Assembly (NCBI GenBank): GCA_026874595.1
Contig: CM049307.1
Span: 59,652,870 to 59,716,869, forward strand
Direction of reading: 5' to 3'
DNA from: Sipunculus nudus
Lineage: Eukaryota > Annelida > Sipuncula > Golfingiida > Sipunculidae
DNA: 64,000 nucleotides
The translations under genes and the position numbers were made by a program. Below the pieces are notes generated by a model, which was not told the DNA's origin, did no database searches, and saw only the letters and a program-made list of their open reading frames with translations. Below are positions 62,801 to 64,000 of the stretch, in pieces. The stretch's first letter is position 1. The number at the start of each line of letters is the position of its first letter.

Positions 62801-63935
62801 CATGCATGTGTTACATCATCACTGGTGCATGGTGTGTGTGTCCTGTAACTGGACCACTGAATACAAACAACCACTGCCTACAGGCAGCAGTTGCTACCAA
62901 GGTAACACACTGGATCCTTTCAACTGGCCATGCACATGTATCACATTTCAGCTGGGTGCACCAGTAAGTTGGCAGTGATGATGTAACCTGTGCAGTGCAC
63001 ATGGCTAGCCTGAAACAATCATCAGCCAATCACCAGCTGCTTAACCAGAGGCTAAATGTACCCAAAGTGGGTACAATGTTGTCACCTGCATGCGCTCCTG
63101 TCCGCTAGATAAATGAAGGCAGTGACCTGTGGCTCTGTGTTTACAACAGCTGATACAGAAACAATTACATCATCTGATAACCAGTGATAACCACTGATAA
63201 CAATGATCAAGCCAGCCAGTGTTCCCGTAACAGTTGAGGGAGCCACTATAGAACGCGGGCTTCGCTTGTATTGAGGAACATATAAATAAAATTGTCACCT
63301 TATTTATTGTCACCTCTCATTCCCTATTTTAACTCCTACTTTTCCCTGTAGATGTCCCTACACTCAACTCTTCTAACATAAACAACTACTAAGCATCAGA
63401 AGTCGCCTGAATCGAGAATCGAACCTACGATCTCTGGACTAGGAACCCTACACGCTACTAAGTTAGCCGTGAAGACGAGATACCAGCAGGAGCAAGTTTG
63501 TTCATTTATATCTGCAATTGAAGAGGCATCTATCGCGAAAATGGGAAACCATTTACTATTTTAACAGGAAAATTAAGCTTTAGGTGGGGGCTCCGCCCCA
63601 ACACCCCCGTTCAGACGGGCAACCCAGGTTCCCCAGACCCCTCCTCCTCTAATATAATAAACTCCAGCTATGAGCAAAATTAAATACGGGAATTCTGAGG
63701 AAAATGATATGTATTGGCCTTTTCCAGGAAACAATTTATTATGCGACACCCGTTTTACCGGCGGTAGGCTGAAGCCCGGTTTCTATAGTTCTGCCCAGTT
63801 GAGGATTTTCAGTTCAGTCTTGGGGCAAAGAGCTAGAGGGTACACTATAGAGTACAGTACAGTACACACCCATTCCTCCCAGCCGGACCCGTCTCCATGG
63901 ACCTTTCGCTTTCCTCTGCCGGACCTAGAAGACAT
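28208..63935 (-). CDS. REV1: REV1, deoxycytidyl transferase / Y-family translesion polymerase, 19 coding exons, 1,244 aa
   Basis: Nineteen exons join without a frame break into 1,244 residues (human REV1 has 1,251). REV1 inserts dCMP opposite template G and abasic sites and recruits other translesion polymerases and pol zeta in the nucleus (established). Order seen: short basic N-terminus (1-22); BRCT at about 40-125; an acidic/Ser-rich linker; template-arginine region FYQHSRLHYLS with Arg near 329; catalytic MHIDMDSFF (Asp near 393) and EAVSCDE (Asp/Glu near 561-562); fingers and thumb with KEFGPKAGQSL and SAEINYGIRFT; little finger ending in exon 12; UBM1 (VLKELPADI, near 940) and UBM2 (FMQALPPELQ, near 1028); a basic Ser/Pro linker; C-terminal domain (about 1150-1244) that binds pol zeta and Y-family partners. 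All metal-binding residues are present, so it should be active. It converges on the + gene; no operon-like link exists. Confidence 0.97.
28317..28817 (-). other. REV1 intron 18
   Basis: 500 bp of AT-rich sequence with a normal GT/AG pair. I see no repeat or other feature in it. Confidence 0.8.
28818..28920 (-). CDS. REV1: REV1 exon 18
   Basis: Acceptor TGTATTTCAG; donor CATCAG|GTAAAA. It encodes APDEEDLDMVISYLTALFE and the following helix of the C-terminal domain, matching the human EEDILQVVKYCTDLIEEKD region. Confidence 0.95.
28921..29492 (-). other. REV1 intron 17
   Basis: 571 bp of AT-rich sequence containing a short TA run (29268-29287) and otherwise nothing notable. Confidence 0.8.
29493..29643 (-). 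CDS. REV1: REV1 exon 17
   Basis: Acceptor GCATCTCTACAG; donor CCGGAAG|GTGAGT. A Pro/Glu/Ala linker (PEKPAEPAPEPAPEP) leads into VTLEEVKALWREWISS, the first helix of the C-terminal polymerase-binding domain (human FNDVKTLLREWITT). Confidence 0.95.
30513..30878. mobile_element. hAT-like MITE with GACTC/GACTTG subterminal repeats
   Basis: The ends CAGTGATGTA and TACATCACTG are perfect 10-bp inverted repeats of hAT style. Inside both ends the words GGACTCTGACTTG, GGACTCCGACTTG and GGACTCAGACTTG recur many times, as expected of transposase-binding subterminal repeats (family knowledge). It has no coding capacity. I could not match an 8-bp target duplication, so flanks may have diverged. Confidence 0.65.
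30962..32696 (-). mobile_element. ORF1-only LINE-like (half-LINE) insertion with 9-bp target duplication
   Basis: The element is bounded by the direct repeat TGTGTCCCA (30953-30961 and 32697-32705). Read on the minus strand it begins about 50 nt before an ORF1-type gag-like frame and ends in a short tail of repeated TGATC, like the simple 3' tails of CR1/jockey-clade LINEs. Only ORF1 plus about 430 bp of 3' sequence is present; no endonuclease or reverse transcriptase is encoded. This resembles mammalian HAL1 half-LINEs in layout (comparison, not homology). It inserted 61 bp past the donor of REV1 exon 16, in the same sense. Confidence 0.7.
31395..32644 (-). pseudogene. LINE ORF1 / gag-like zinc-knuckle protein, one frameshift
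   Basis: Two overlapping frames, 32644-32072 and 32108-31395, form one gag-like ORF1 broken by a single frameshift near 32080-32100. The first part is a nucleic-acid-binding region ending in knuckle CGRCLNWGHAS. The second carries CYRCGDPDHSAKSC and CANYGGEHTTAYKGC, followed by a Thr/Pro-rich stretch and a C-terminal domain ending ESSSDENSTE. This pattern is that of ORF1 proteins from jockey/CR1-type retrotransposons. The break falls inside the first knuckle, so the copy is probably inactive, though otherwise well preserved and probably recent. Confidence 0.75.
32766..32948 (-). CDS. REV1: REV1 exon 16
   Basis: Acceptor TTTTCTTGCAG; donor AACAAG|GTAGGC. A 61-codon basic Ser/Pro-rich linker with PRGRGPGRKKLSPKK, a likely nuclear localisation or AT-hook-like segment, and QPQINAAFNK at its end. 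It corresponds to the Ser/Pro/Lys linker between UBM2 and the C-terminal domain of other REV1 proteins. Confidence 0.92.
32949..35405 (-). other. REV1 intron 15
   Basis: Contains a 1.06-kb repeat element (33345-34405). The remainder, about 1 kb on the 35-kb side and 0.4 kb next to exon 16, is AT-rich with a short CA/TG run near 34868 and a G-run at 35163, and no other feature. Confidence 0.75.
33345..34405. mobile_element. Repeat element with internal A/B units and inverted ATGTCTCC ends
   Basis: The left end TATATGTCTCCACTC is an approximate inverse of the right end GGGAGGGGAGACATAAT. The inside alternates two ~110-bp unit types, each with a block like AAGATCCAGGTCAAGGTCACC: type A continues with AGCTCC, type B with TTGTCCGAGATTTTGGTAGA. 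A short GATGACGCCGACAGACC stretch precedes the right end. There is no coding sequence. Confidence 0.6.
35406..35537 (-). CDS. REV1: REV1 exon 15 (UBM2)
   Basis: Acceptor CCTATTTTCAG; donor AAGCAG|GTATGG. It encodes the second ubiquitin-binding motif, FMQALPPELQEEIQQAY with the Leu-Pro pair essential for ubiquitin binding in this family, then a five-Gln run from CAG repeats. Confidence 0.96.
35538..36239 (-). other. REV1 intron 14
   Basis: 702 bp, of which about 275 bp (35796-36070) are a tRNA-derived SINE in REV1 sense. The rest shows nothing notable. Confidence 0.8.
35796..36070 (-). mobile_element. tRNA-derived SINE in REV1 intron 14
   Basis: On the minus strand a tRNA-like head has an A-box-like GGAGTGGAGTGCAGG and a B-box-like GTGAGTTTGAATCTC. 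A non-tRNA body follows, with a tail containing CCTGGTTAACACCAGG and ATATAAAATGAGA. The tail recurs at about 285-438. It is a SINE rather than a tRNA gene, because the cloverleaf cannot be closed with normal stems. Confidence 0.6.
36240..36500 (-). CDS. REV1: REV1 exon 14 (UBM1)
   Basis: Acceptor TTAATTCAG; donor TCACAG|GTAAAA; exactly 87 codons. It opens with VDMEVLKELPADIRSQI, the first ubiquitin-binding motif (human LDQSVLEALPPDLREQV), then a Ser/Thr/Pro linker ending LPPMSQ just before UBM2. Confidence 0.96.
36501..36881 (-). other. REV1 intron 13
   Basis: 381 bp; includes a lone right-end fragment (about 36705-36760) of the MITE family seen whole at 22150-22488, recognised by GAAAACCATATTTTTTGGCC. 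Confidence 0.6.
36882..37077 (-). CDS. REV1: REV1 exon 13
   Basis: Acceptor ATTTTACAG; donor TCTCAG|GTGAGT. A Pro/Ser/Thr-rich linker (PPLPKLPSLTMSPTSPKTPP) ends in SPSQ, which continues into UBM1 exactly as in human SPSQLDQS. Confidence 0.94.
37078..38291 (-). other. REV1 intron 12
   Basis: Holds a partial copy of the ~600-bp dispersed repeat (37135-37450), a TG run near 37568, a short TTA run at 37645, and AT-rich sequence with a TA run at 38214-38228. Confidence 0.7.
37135..37450 (+). repeat. ~600-bp dispersed repeat, partial copy 3
   Basis: Covers the first half of the family: TCTGGCATTACA, GAGGATGCAAAACATT, GACAATGCTTCATG and TTGTTGAATTTCTGACTG are in the same order and orientation as in the copies at 4.2 and 55.9 kb. 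It stops shortly after GCATGAATAAACAC. Confidence 0.65.
38292..38470 (-). CDS. REV1: REV1 exon 12
   Basis: Acceptor TATTTGCTCAG; donor GGGAAAG|GTTGGA. It opens IGISMSKLETP, completing the RGIGI strand of the little-finger domain (human RGVGIHVNQL), and goes on into a Ser/Lys linker ending VIKEWE. The acceptor lies only 30 bp from the end of a transposon. Confidence 0.94.
38762..38848. repeat. TA dinucleotide microsatellite
   Basis: An almost pure run of about 43 TA units. The YIYIYI open frames on both strands here come from this run and are not genes. Confidence 0.95.
39563..39645 (-). mobile_element. tRNA-like SINE head inside element A
   Basis: On the minus strand GGCCGATTGGTTAGAGGCGC is an A-box/D-arm-like block and CCCTGGTTCAAACC a B-box/T-arm-like block, about 30 nt apart, as in a tRNA. 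The anticodon arm does not pair well, so this is a SINE head or a tRNA relic. Confidence 0.45.
40571..40742 (+). repeat. Degenerate minisatellite of GACAGACACA-type units
   Basis: Repeated words ACAGACAGACAC, GAGACAAACAGG and CACATGGAGACAAACAG form units of about 30-40 bp. The Cys/Val/Ser-rich open frame on the minus strand is a by-product. Confidence 0.85.
40796..40926 (-). CDS. REV1: REV1 exon 11
   Basis: Acceptor TTGTTGTGCAG; donor CGTGGA|GTGAGT. It encodes GHGVCDNVVKSSTLPIATDD and a helix ending LKLPPDDLRG, matching human GHGICDNIARTVTLDQATDN and MKLNISDMRG of the little-finger domain. Confidence 0.96.
40927..41285 (-). other. REV1 intron 10
   Basis: 359 bp of AT-rich sequence; nothing notable is seen. 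Confidence 0.8.
41286..41430 (-). CDS. REV1: REV1 exon 10
   Basis: Acceptor TAACTAACACAG; donor TTATGG|GTCAGT. It encodes the first half of the little finger: VEKFLYELAEEVHNRL, then TLKLKVRRPGAPKETAKFMG, closely matching human LTLKIMVRKPGAPVETAKFGG. Confidence 0.97.
41431..42118 (-). other. REV1 intron 9
   Basis: 688 bp with a Meta-type SINE (41853-42090) in the opposite sense, ending about 30 bp from the exon 9 donor. The remainder is plain AT-rich sequence. Confidence 0.75.
41853..42090 (+). mobile_element. Meta-type tRNA-derived SINE
   Basis: The head GCCATGACAATCGAGTGG has an A-box-like CGAGTGGTAAAACGCTCGA and the B-box-like GGGTTCGATTTCC at tRNA spacing. The body CCTGGTCCAGCGGTTTCC resembles the Meta core domain known from metazoan, notably bivalve, SINEs. 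The tail contains ATAAAATAAAGTTTATATT, like a LINE-derived 3' end. It is antisense to REV1. Confidence 0.7.
42119..42339 (-). CDS. REV1: REV1 exon 9
   Basis: Acceptor GTTTATTTCAG; donor ACCATG|GTAGGA. It encodes GVGWSITNRLTALGAKTC, then LQKEFGPKAGQSLHNSCRG, and KERKTVSAEINYGIRFT, the most conserved thumb/linker stretch of REV1, nearly identical to the human sequence. Confidence 0.98.
42340..43167 (-). other. REV1 intron 8
   Basis: 828 bp of AT-rich, unique-looking sequence; no repeat or exon recognised. Confidence 0.75.
43168..43287 (-). CDS. REV1: REV1 exon 8
   Basis: Acceptor TTCTCTACAG; donor TTGCCAG|GTAAAA. It encodes GSNILQAKLATRKAKPNGQF and KKVSDLPG of the palm/thumb. Human has SNILLARMATRKAKPDGQY; the LLAR to LQAK change is a mild oddity in a conserved Y-family motif. 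Confidence 0.97.
43288..43728 (-). other. REV1 intron 7
   Basis: 441 bp of AT-rich sequence; nothing notable is seen. Confidence 0.8.
43729..43883 (-). CDS. REV1: REV1 exon 7 (second catalytic motif)
   Basis: Acceptor TTCCTTAG; donor GGCCTAG|GTATAC. It encodes FTHDIEAVSCDEMLVDCTDL, holding the catalytic Asp-Glu pair (about 561-562; human 570-571), and a helix ending KDKTQCNCSAGLG where human has CAASVGIG. Confidence 0.98.
43945..46101. mobile_element. 2.16-kb inverted-repeat DNA element B (CCGTATTTCATC ends)
   Basis: The left end CTACCGTATTTCATCTAATT is mirrored by AATTGGATGAAATACGGTAG on the right with one mismatch; the inverted repeat runs on to about 28 bp (TGTTCGA). TA flanks both ends. 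Subterminal GAGGTCG words occur at both ends. The inside has no recognisable transposase; the one non-repetitive open frame (44663-44953) is described separately. It shares end and internal words with element A at 38501-40401. Confidence 0.65.
44663..44953 (-). CDS. Unrecognised 96-residue open frame inside element B
   Basis: Starts at an ATG with A at -3 and runs 96 codons with a balanced composition (NENWLTNYRLVTVYPP, HVNRCLCNGNTWPGNH), unlike the low-complexity frames elsewhere in this window. It has four Cys near its C-terminus. I recognise no family. It could be a relic of the element's own gene, a captured exon, or chance; nothing shows that it is expressed. Confidence 0.2.
   Translation of the reverse strand: MSHEICNEAVFRERLALLGASDAPPLITFNENWLTNYRLVTVYPPTRSDQDYTVVVKGETIAFHVNRCLCNGNTWPGNHVPCLCLDNRRYYNQTRY
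46659..46783 (-). CDS. REV1: REV1 exon 6
   Basis: Acceptor TTTTCACTGCAG; donor GTAGCAAG|GTAATG. It encodes AGVKNGMFMGSAKKLCPDLV and IPYDFVGYREVSQLLYDTV of the fingers/palm, matching human LGIKNGMFFGHAKQLCPNLQ and VPYDFHAYKEVAQTLYETL. Confidence 0.98.
46784..49637 (-). other. REV1 intron 5
   Basis: Mostly the 2.4-kb repeat element at 46985-49382, with about 200 bp of plain sequence on one side and 250 bp on the other. Confidence 0.75.
46985..49382 (+). mobile_element. AACAAG...CTAAAAA repeat element, copy 1 (2.4 kb)
   Basis: Opens AACAAGGCCTACAGGCCT (a self-complementary GGCCT pair) then GCCAACCTGTG. It closes with a GACGACG-rich stretch and CACAGGTTCGCTAAAAA, where CACAGGTTCGC is the inverse, with one change, of the opening motif. 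Inside are GGTGGCxxCACC repeat units (47170-47500), a ~40-bp repeat ACTGAGTGAACTCTTGACCT, and a 1.3-kb unique-looking body. A second direct copy lies at 50197-53370, on the other side of REV1 exon 5. No coding capacity is seen. Confidence 0.7.
49638..49930 (-). CDS. REV1: REV1 exon 5
   Basis: Acceptor CTAAACACAG; donor AGACAG|GTACCT. It opens GKPVAVTHSKGKG (human GKPVAVTSNRGTG), then a long Lys/Glu/Asp-rich insert (EKEHWRRKKKDQQKKGQG) where human REV1 also has a catalytic-core insertion, and ends MAEIASCSYEARQ, almost identical to human. The exon lies between two direct copies of a repeat element. Confidence 0.98.
50197..53370 (+). mobile_element. AACAAG...CTAAAAA repeat element, copy 2 (3.2 kb)
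   Basis: Same start (AACAAGGCCTACAGGCCT, then GCGAACCTGTG) and end (CTCACGGGTTCGCTAAAAA) as copy 1. The GGTGGCGCCACC repeat zone is expanded to about 1.2 kb (50395-51640). The body from 51650 matches copy 1 from 47512 closely, but lacks about 170 bp present at 47960-48130 in copy 1. No coding sequence is seen. Confidence 0.7.
50520..51600 (+). repeat. Tandem units with GGTGGCGCCACC palindromes
   Basis: Units alternate AATGTAGGTGGCGCCACCTG and CAGGTGGCGCCACCAA contexts. They share GATGTATAAACATGCAAAAT, AAGTCAAACC, GAGATATGAGTG and GACAAACAGA. Perfect 12-bp palindromes lie at 50689, 51071 and 51262; imperfect ones occur near 50541, 50819 and 51411. Confidence 0.85.
53665..54536 (-). CDS. REV1: REV1 exon 4 (linker, template arginine, first catalytic motif)
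   Basis: Acceptor TTTCCCTTTCAG; donor TTTGAAAG|GTCAGT; 872 nt, the largest exon. VKAGKLLPYQDYLLV completes the BRCT domain. A Ser/Asp/Asn-rich disordered linker follows, then FVSEFYQHSRLHYLSTW with the Arg that pairs with incoming dCTP in REV1 (family knowledge), and RVIMHIDMDSFFVSVGLRNR with the first catalytic Asp. Confidence 0.98.
54537..54938 (-). other. REV1 intron 3
   Basis: 402 bp of AT-rich sequence; nothing notable is seen. Confidence 0.8.
54939..55107 (-). CDS. REV1: REV1 exon 3 (BRCT)
   Basis: Acceptor TTTTATGTAG; donor GACAG|GTAATG. It encodes PTSAELKKIMMQHGGVFHHY, then HTIASNLPTSKIRQL and VKPEWITD, the BRCT core with its invariant Trp. BRCT domains in REV1 bind DNA ends and PCNA (established). 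Confidence 0.97.
55108..56731 (-). other. REV1 intron 2
   Basis: 1.6 kb containing a copy of the ~600-bp dispersed repeat (55950-56545); the rest is AT-rich and featureless. Confidence 0.75.
55950..56545 (+). repeat. ~600-bp dispersed repeat, copy 4
   Basis: The best match to the copy at 4200-4815 along its whole length, from CCTCTGACATTACAACCAG through TCTGAGGAACGCAT to GAGTCGGGTTGTCACGGCTA. The minus-strand open frame (56203-56388) parallels those in copies 1 and 2. Confidence 0.75.
56732..56855 (-). CDS. REV1: REV1 exon 2 (start of BRCT)
   Basis: Acceptor GTTTACAG; donor TACACAA|GTAAGT. It encodes GGYMQAKIQKLQNQF and IFKGVAIFVNGYT, matching human GGYMAAKVQKLEEQF and IFSGVAIYVNGYT. Confidence 0.98.
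57083..60960 (+). mobile_element. AACAAG...CTAAAA repeat element of a second family (3.9 kb)
   Basis: Begins AACAAGGGACCTATGGGTCA, then GCTCAGCTGAC. It ends with a run of GGACGGAC units and a 14-bp-stem hairpin, TAGCTCAGATGACT / AGTCAGCTGAGCTA (60927-60957), followed by AAAA. GTCAGCTGAGC near the end is the exact inverse of the opening motif. Inside, a ~600-bp unit is present about three times, starting near 59067, 59577 and 60205 (GAATACAACAAGAGCCTCC). The left boundary is less certain than the right. Confidence 0.55.
62037..62467. mobile_element. MITE copy 1 of a sister pair (431 bp)
   Basis: The ends GTTGTGGCTCTGTAG and CTACAGAGCCACAAC are exact 15-bp inverses. Further in, CTGCCTTCATTTTATCGAA and AGATAAATGAAGGC are related inverses. 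The interior shares CATTTCAGCTG-like, GTTAGCAGTGATGAAGTAAC and CTGAAACAATCA words with the copy at 62692-63149. No coding sequence is seen. Confidence 0.75.
62692..63149. mobile_element. MITE copy 2 of a sister pair (458 bp)
   Basis: Inverted ends of about 55 bp with two mismatches: CTGTTGTGAACACAGAGCCA at the left mirrors TGGCTCTGTGTTTACAACAG at the right, continuing through CTTCATTTATCTAGCGGACA. It lies 224 bp from the sister copy in the same orientation, and is the better preserved of the two. Confidence 0.8.
63400..63475 (-). mobile_element. tRNA-like SINE head
   Basis: On the minus strand GGCTAACTTAGTAGCG is A-box-like and GTAGGTTCGATTCTCG B-box-like at tRNA spacing. The acceptor stem does not close, so it is a SINE or tRNA relic, not a working tRNA gene. 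Confidence 0.5.
63870..63935 (-). CDS. REV1: REV1 exon 1 (start codon)
   Basis: ATG at 63935-63933 with G at -3; 22 codons ending GSGWEEW, then donor GAATGG|GTGTGT. Joined to exon 2 it reads GWEEWGGYMQAK, matching human GWETWGGYMAAK, which fixes both the exon and the start. The basic SGRGKRKV stretch parallels the basic human N-terminus. The opposite strand carries an unrelated open frame that is a shadow. Confidence 0.93.
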
Positions 63936-64000
63936 GTCTGCTGTCTTGCTTAGACATCAGCGTCCTGTTGGTTGTATAATCTTCCTGTGCTGACCATACA
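63936..64000 (-). promoter_or_regulatory. REV1: REV1 5' UTR / promoter-proximal edge
   Basis: Only 65 bp upstream of the REV1 start are in the window. Sequence from about 63690 to 63970 is richer in CpG than the surroundings, as expected near a promoter, but no TATA box or initiator can be assigned. Confidence 0.35.

Larger units (their letters stand above)
56856..63869 (-). other. 7.0-kb REV1 intron 1
   Basis: Contains the AACAAG...CTAAAA repeat (57083-60960) with internal duplicated segments, G-runs near 58071 and 58897, two sister MITEs (62037-62467 and 62692-63149), a tRNA-like SINE head (63400-63475) and a GC-rich hairpin, GGGGGCTCCGCCCC, at 63586. No additional exon is needed: exons 1 and 2 join in phase. 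Confidence 0.75.

Noticed and set aside
63586-63600. GC-rich hairpin read as a transcription terminator
   Set aside because: It is a eukaryotic intron, and GGGGGCTCCGCCCC is a common repeat-derived hairpin with no terminator role here.
63670-63993. 107-codon open frame on the + strand at the right edge
   Set aside because: It overlaps REV1 exon 1 in antisense, has no recognisable domain, and the minus-strand reading is confirmed by the GWEEW/GGYM match.

Overview
This window comes from an animal nuclear genome. It is AT-rich, with short coding exons set in long introns that are full of repeats. An animal-type REV1 gene, a Meta-type tRNA-derived SINE, and repeat families that begin AACAAG, end CTAAAAA or carry AGGTCAAAGGTCAAGGTCA blocks all point to a marine lophotrochozoan. 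My best guess is a bivalve mollusc. The taxonomic call is an inference; the animal origin is not in doubt. Layout: two protein-coding genes point towards each other. On the + strand (about 5.25-19.9 kb) three coding exons encode a 688-residue protein that I do not recognise. It has a long Ser/Gln/Arg-rich N-terminal region, a two-helix membrane hairpin, and a C-terminal tail with three PPxY motifs and an 11-residue repeat. On the - strand (63,935 down to 28,208) 19 coding exons give a complete, in-frame 1,244-residue REV1, the Y-family translesion DNA polymerase and scaffold. It carries the BRCT domain, catalytic core, both ubiquitin-binding motifs and the C-terminal polymerase-binding domain. 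Its first exon, 22 codons at 63.9 kb, lies about 7 kb from exon 2. The two genes are separated by about 8.3 kb with no gene I can support. Nearly everything else is repeats. The + gene's introns hold a 46-bp array upstream, a ~354-bp array of CAGGTA palindromes, a 289-bp array packed with nuclear-receptor-like half sites, and a 127-bp duplication that copied and killed a splice acceptor. A 38-bp minisatellite follows its stop codon. The convergent gap holds a MITE and a probable solo LTR. REV1 introns hold a hAT-like MITE, an ORF1-only LINE-like element with a 9-bp target-site duplication, tRNA-derived SINEs, two related terminal-inverted-repeat elements, two direct copies of a 2.4-3.2 kb repeat on either side of exon 5, and a pair of sister MITEs near exon 1. 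The two genes have no evident functional link: one is a DNA damage tolerance polymerase, the other a probable membrane adaptor for WW-domain (NEDD4-type) partners. No new enzymatic system is seen. The most novel material is the organisation of the repeat families. All splice sites were assigned by eye from reading frame, GT/AG rules and similarity to known REV1; no transcript data were available.
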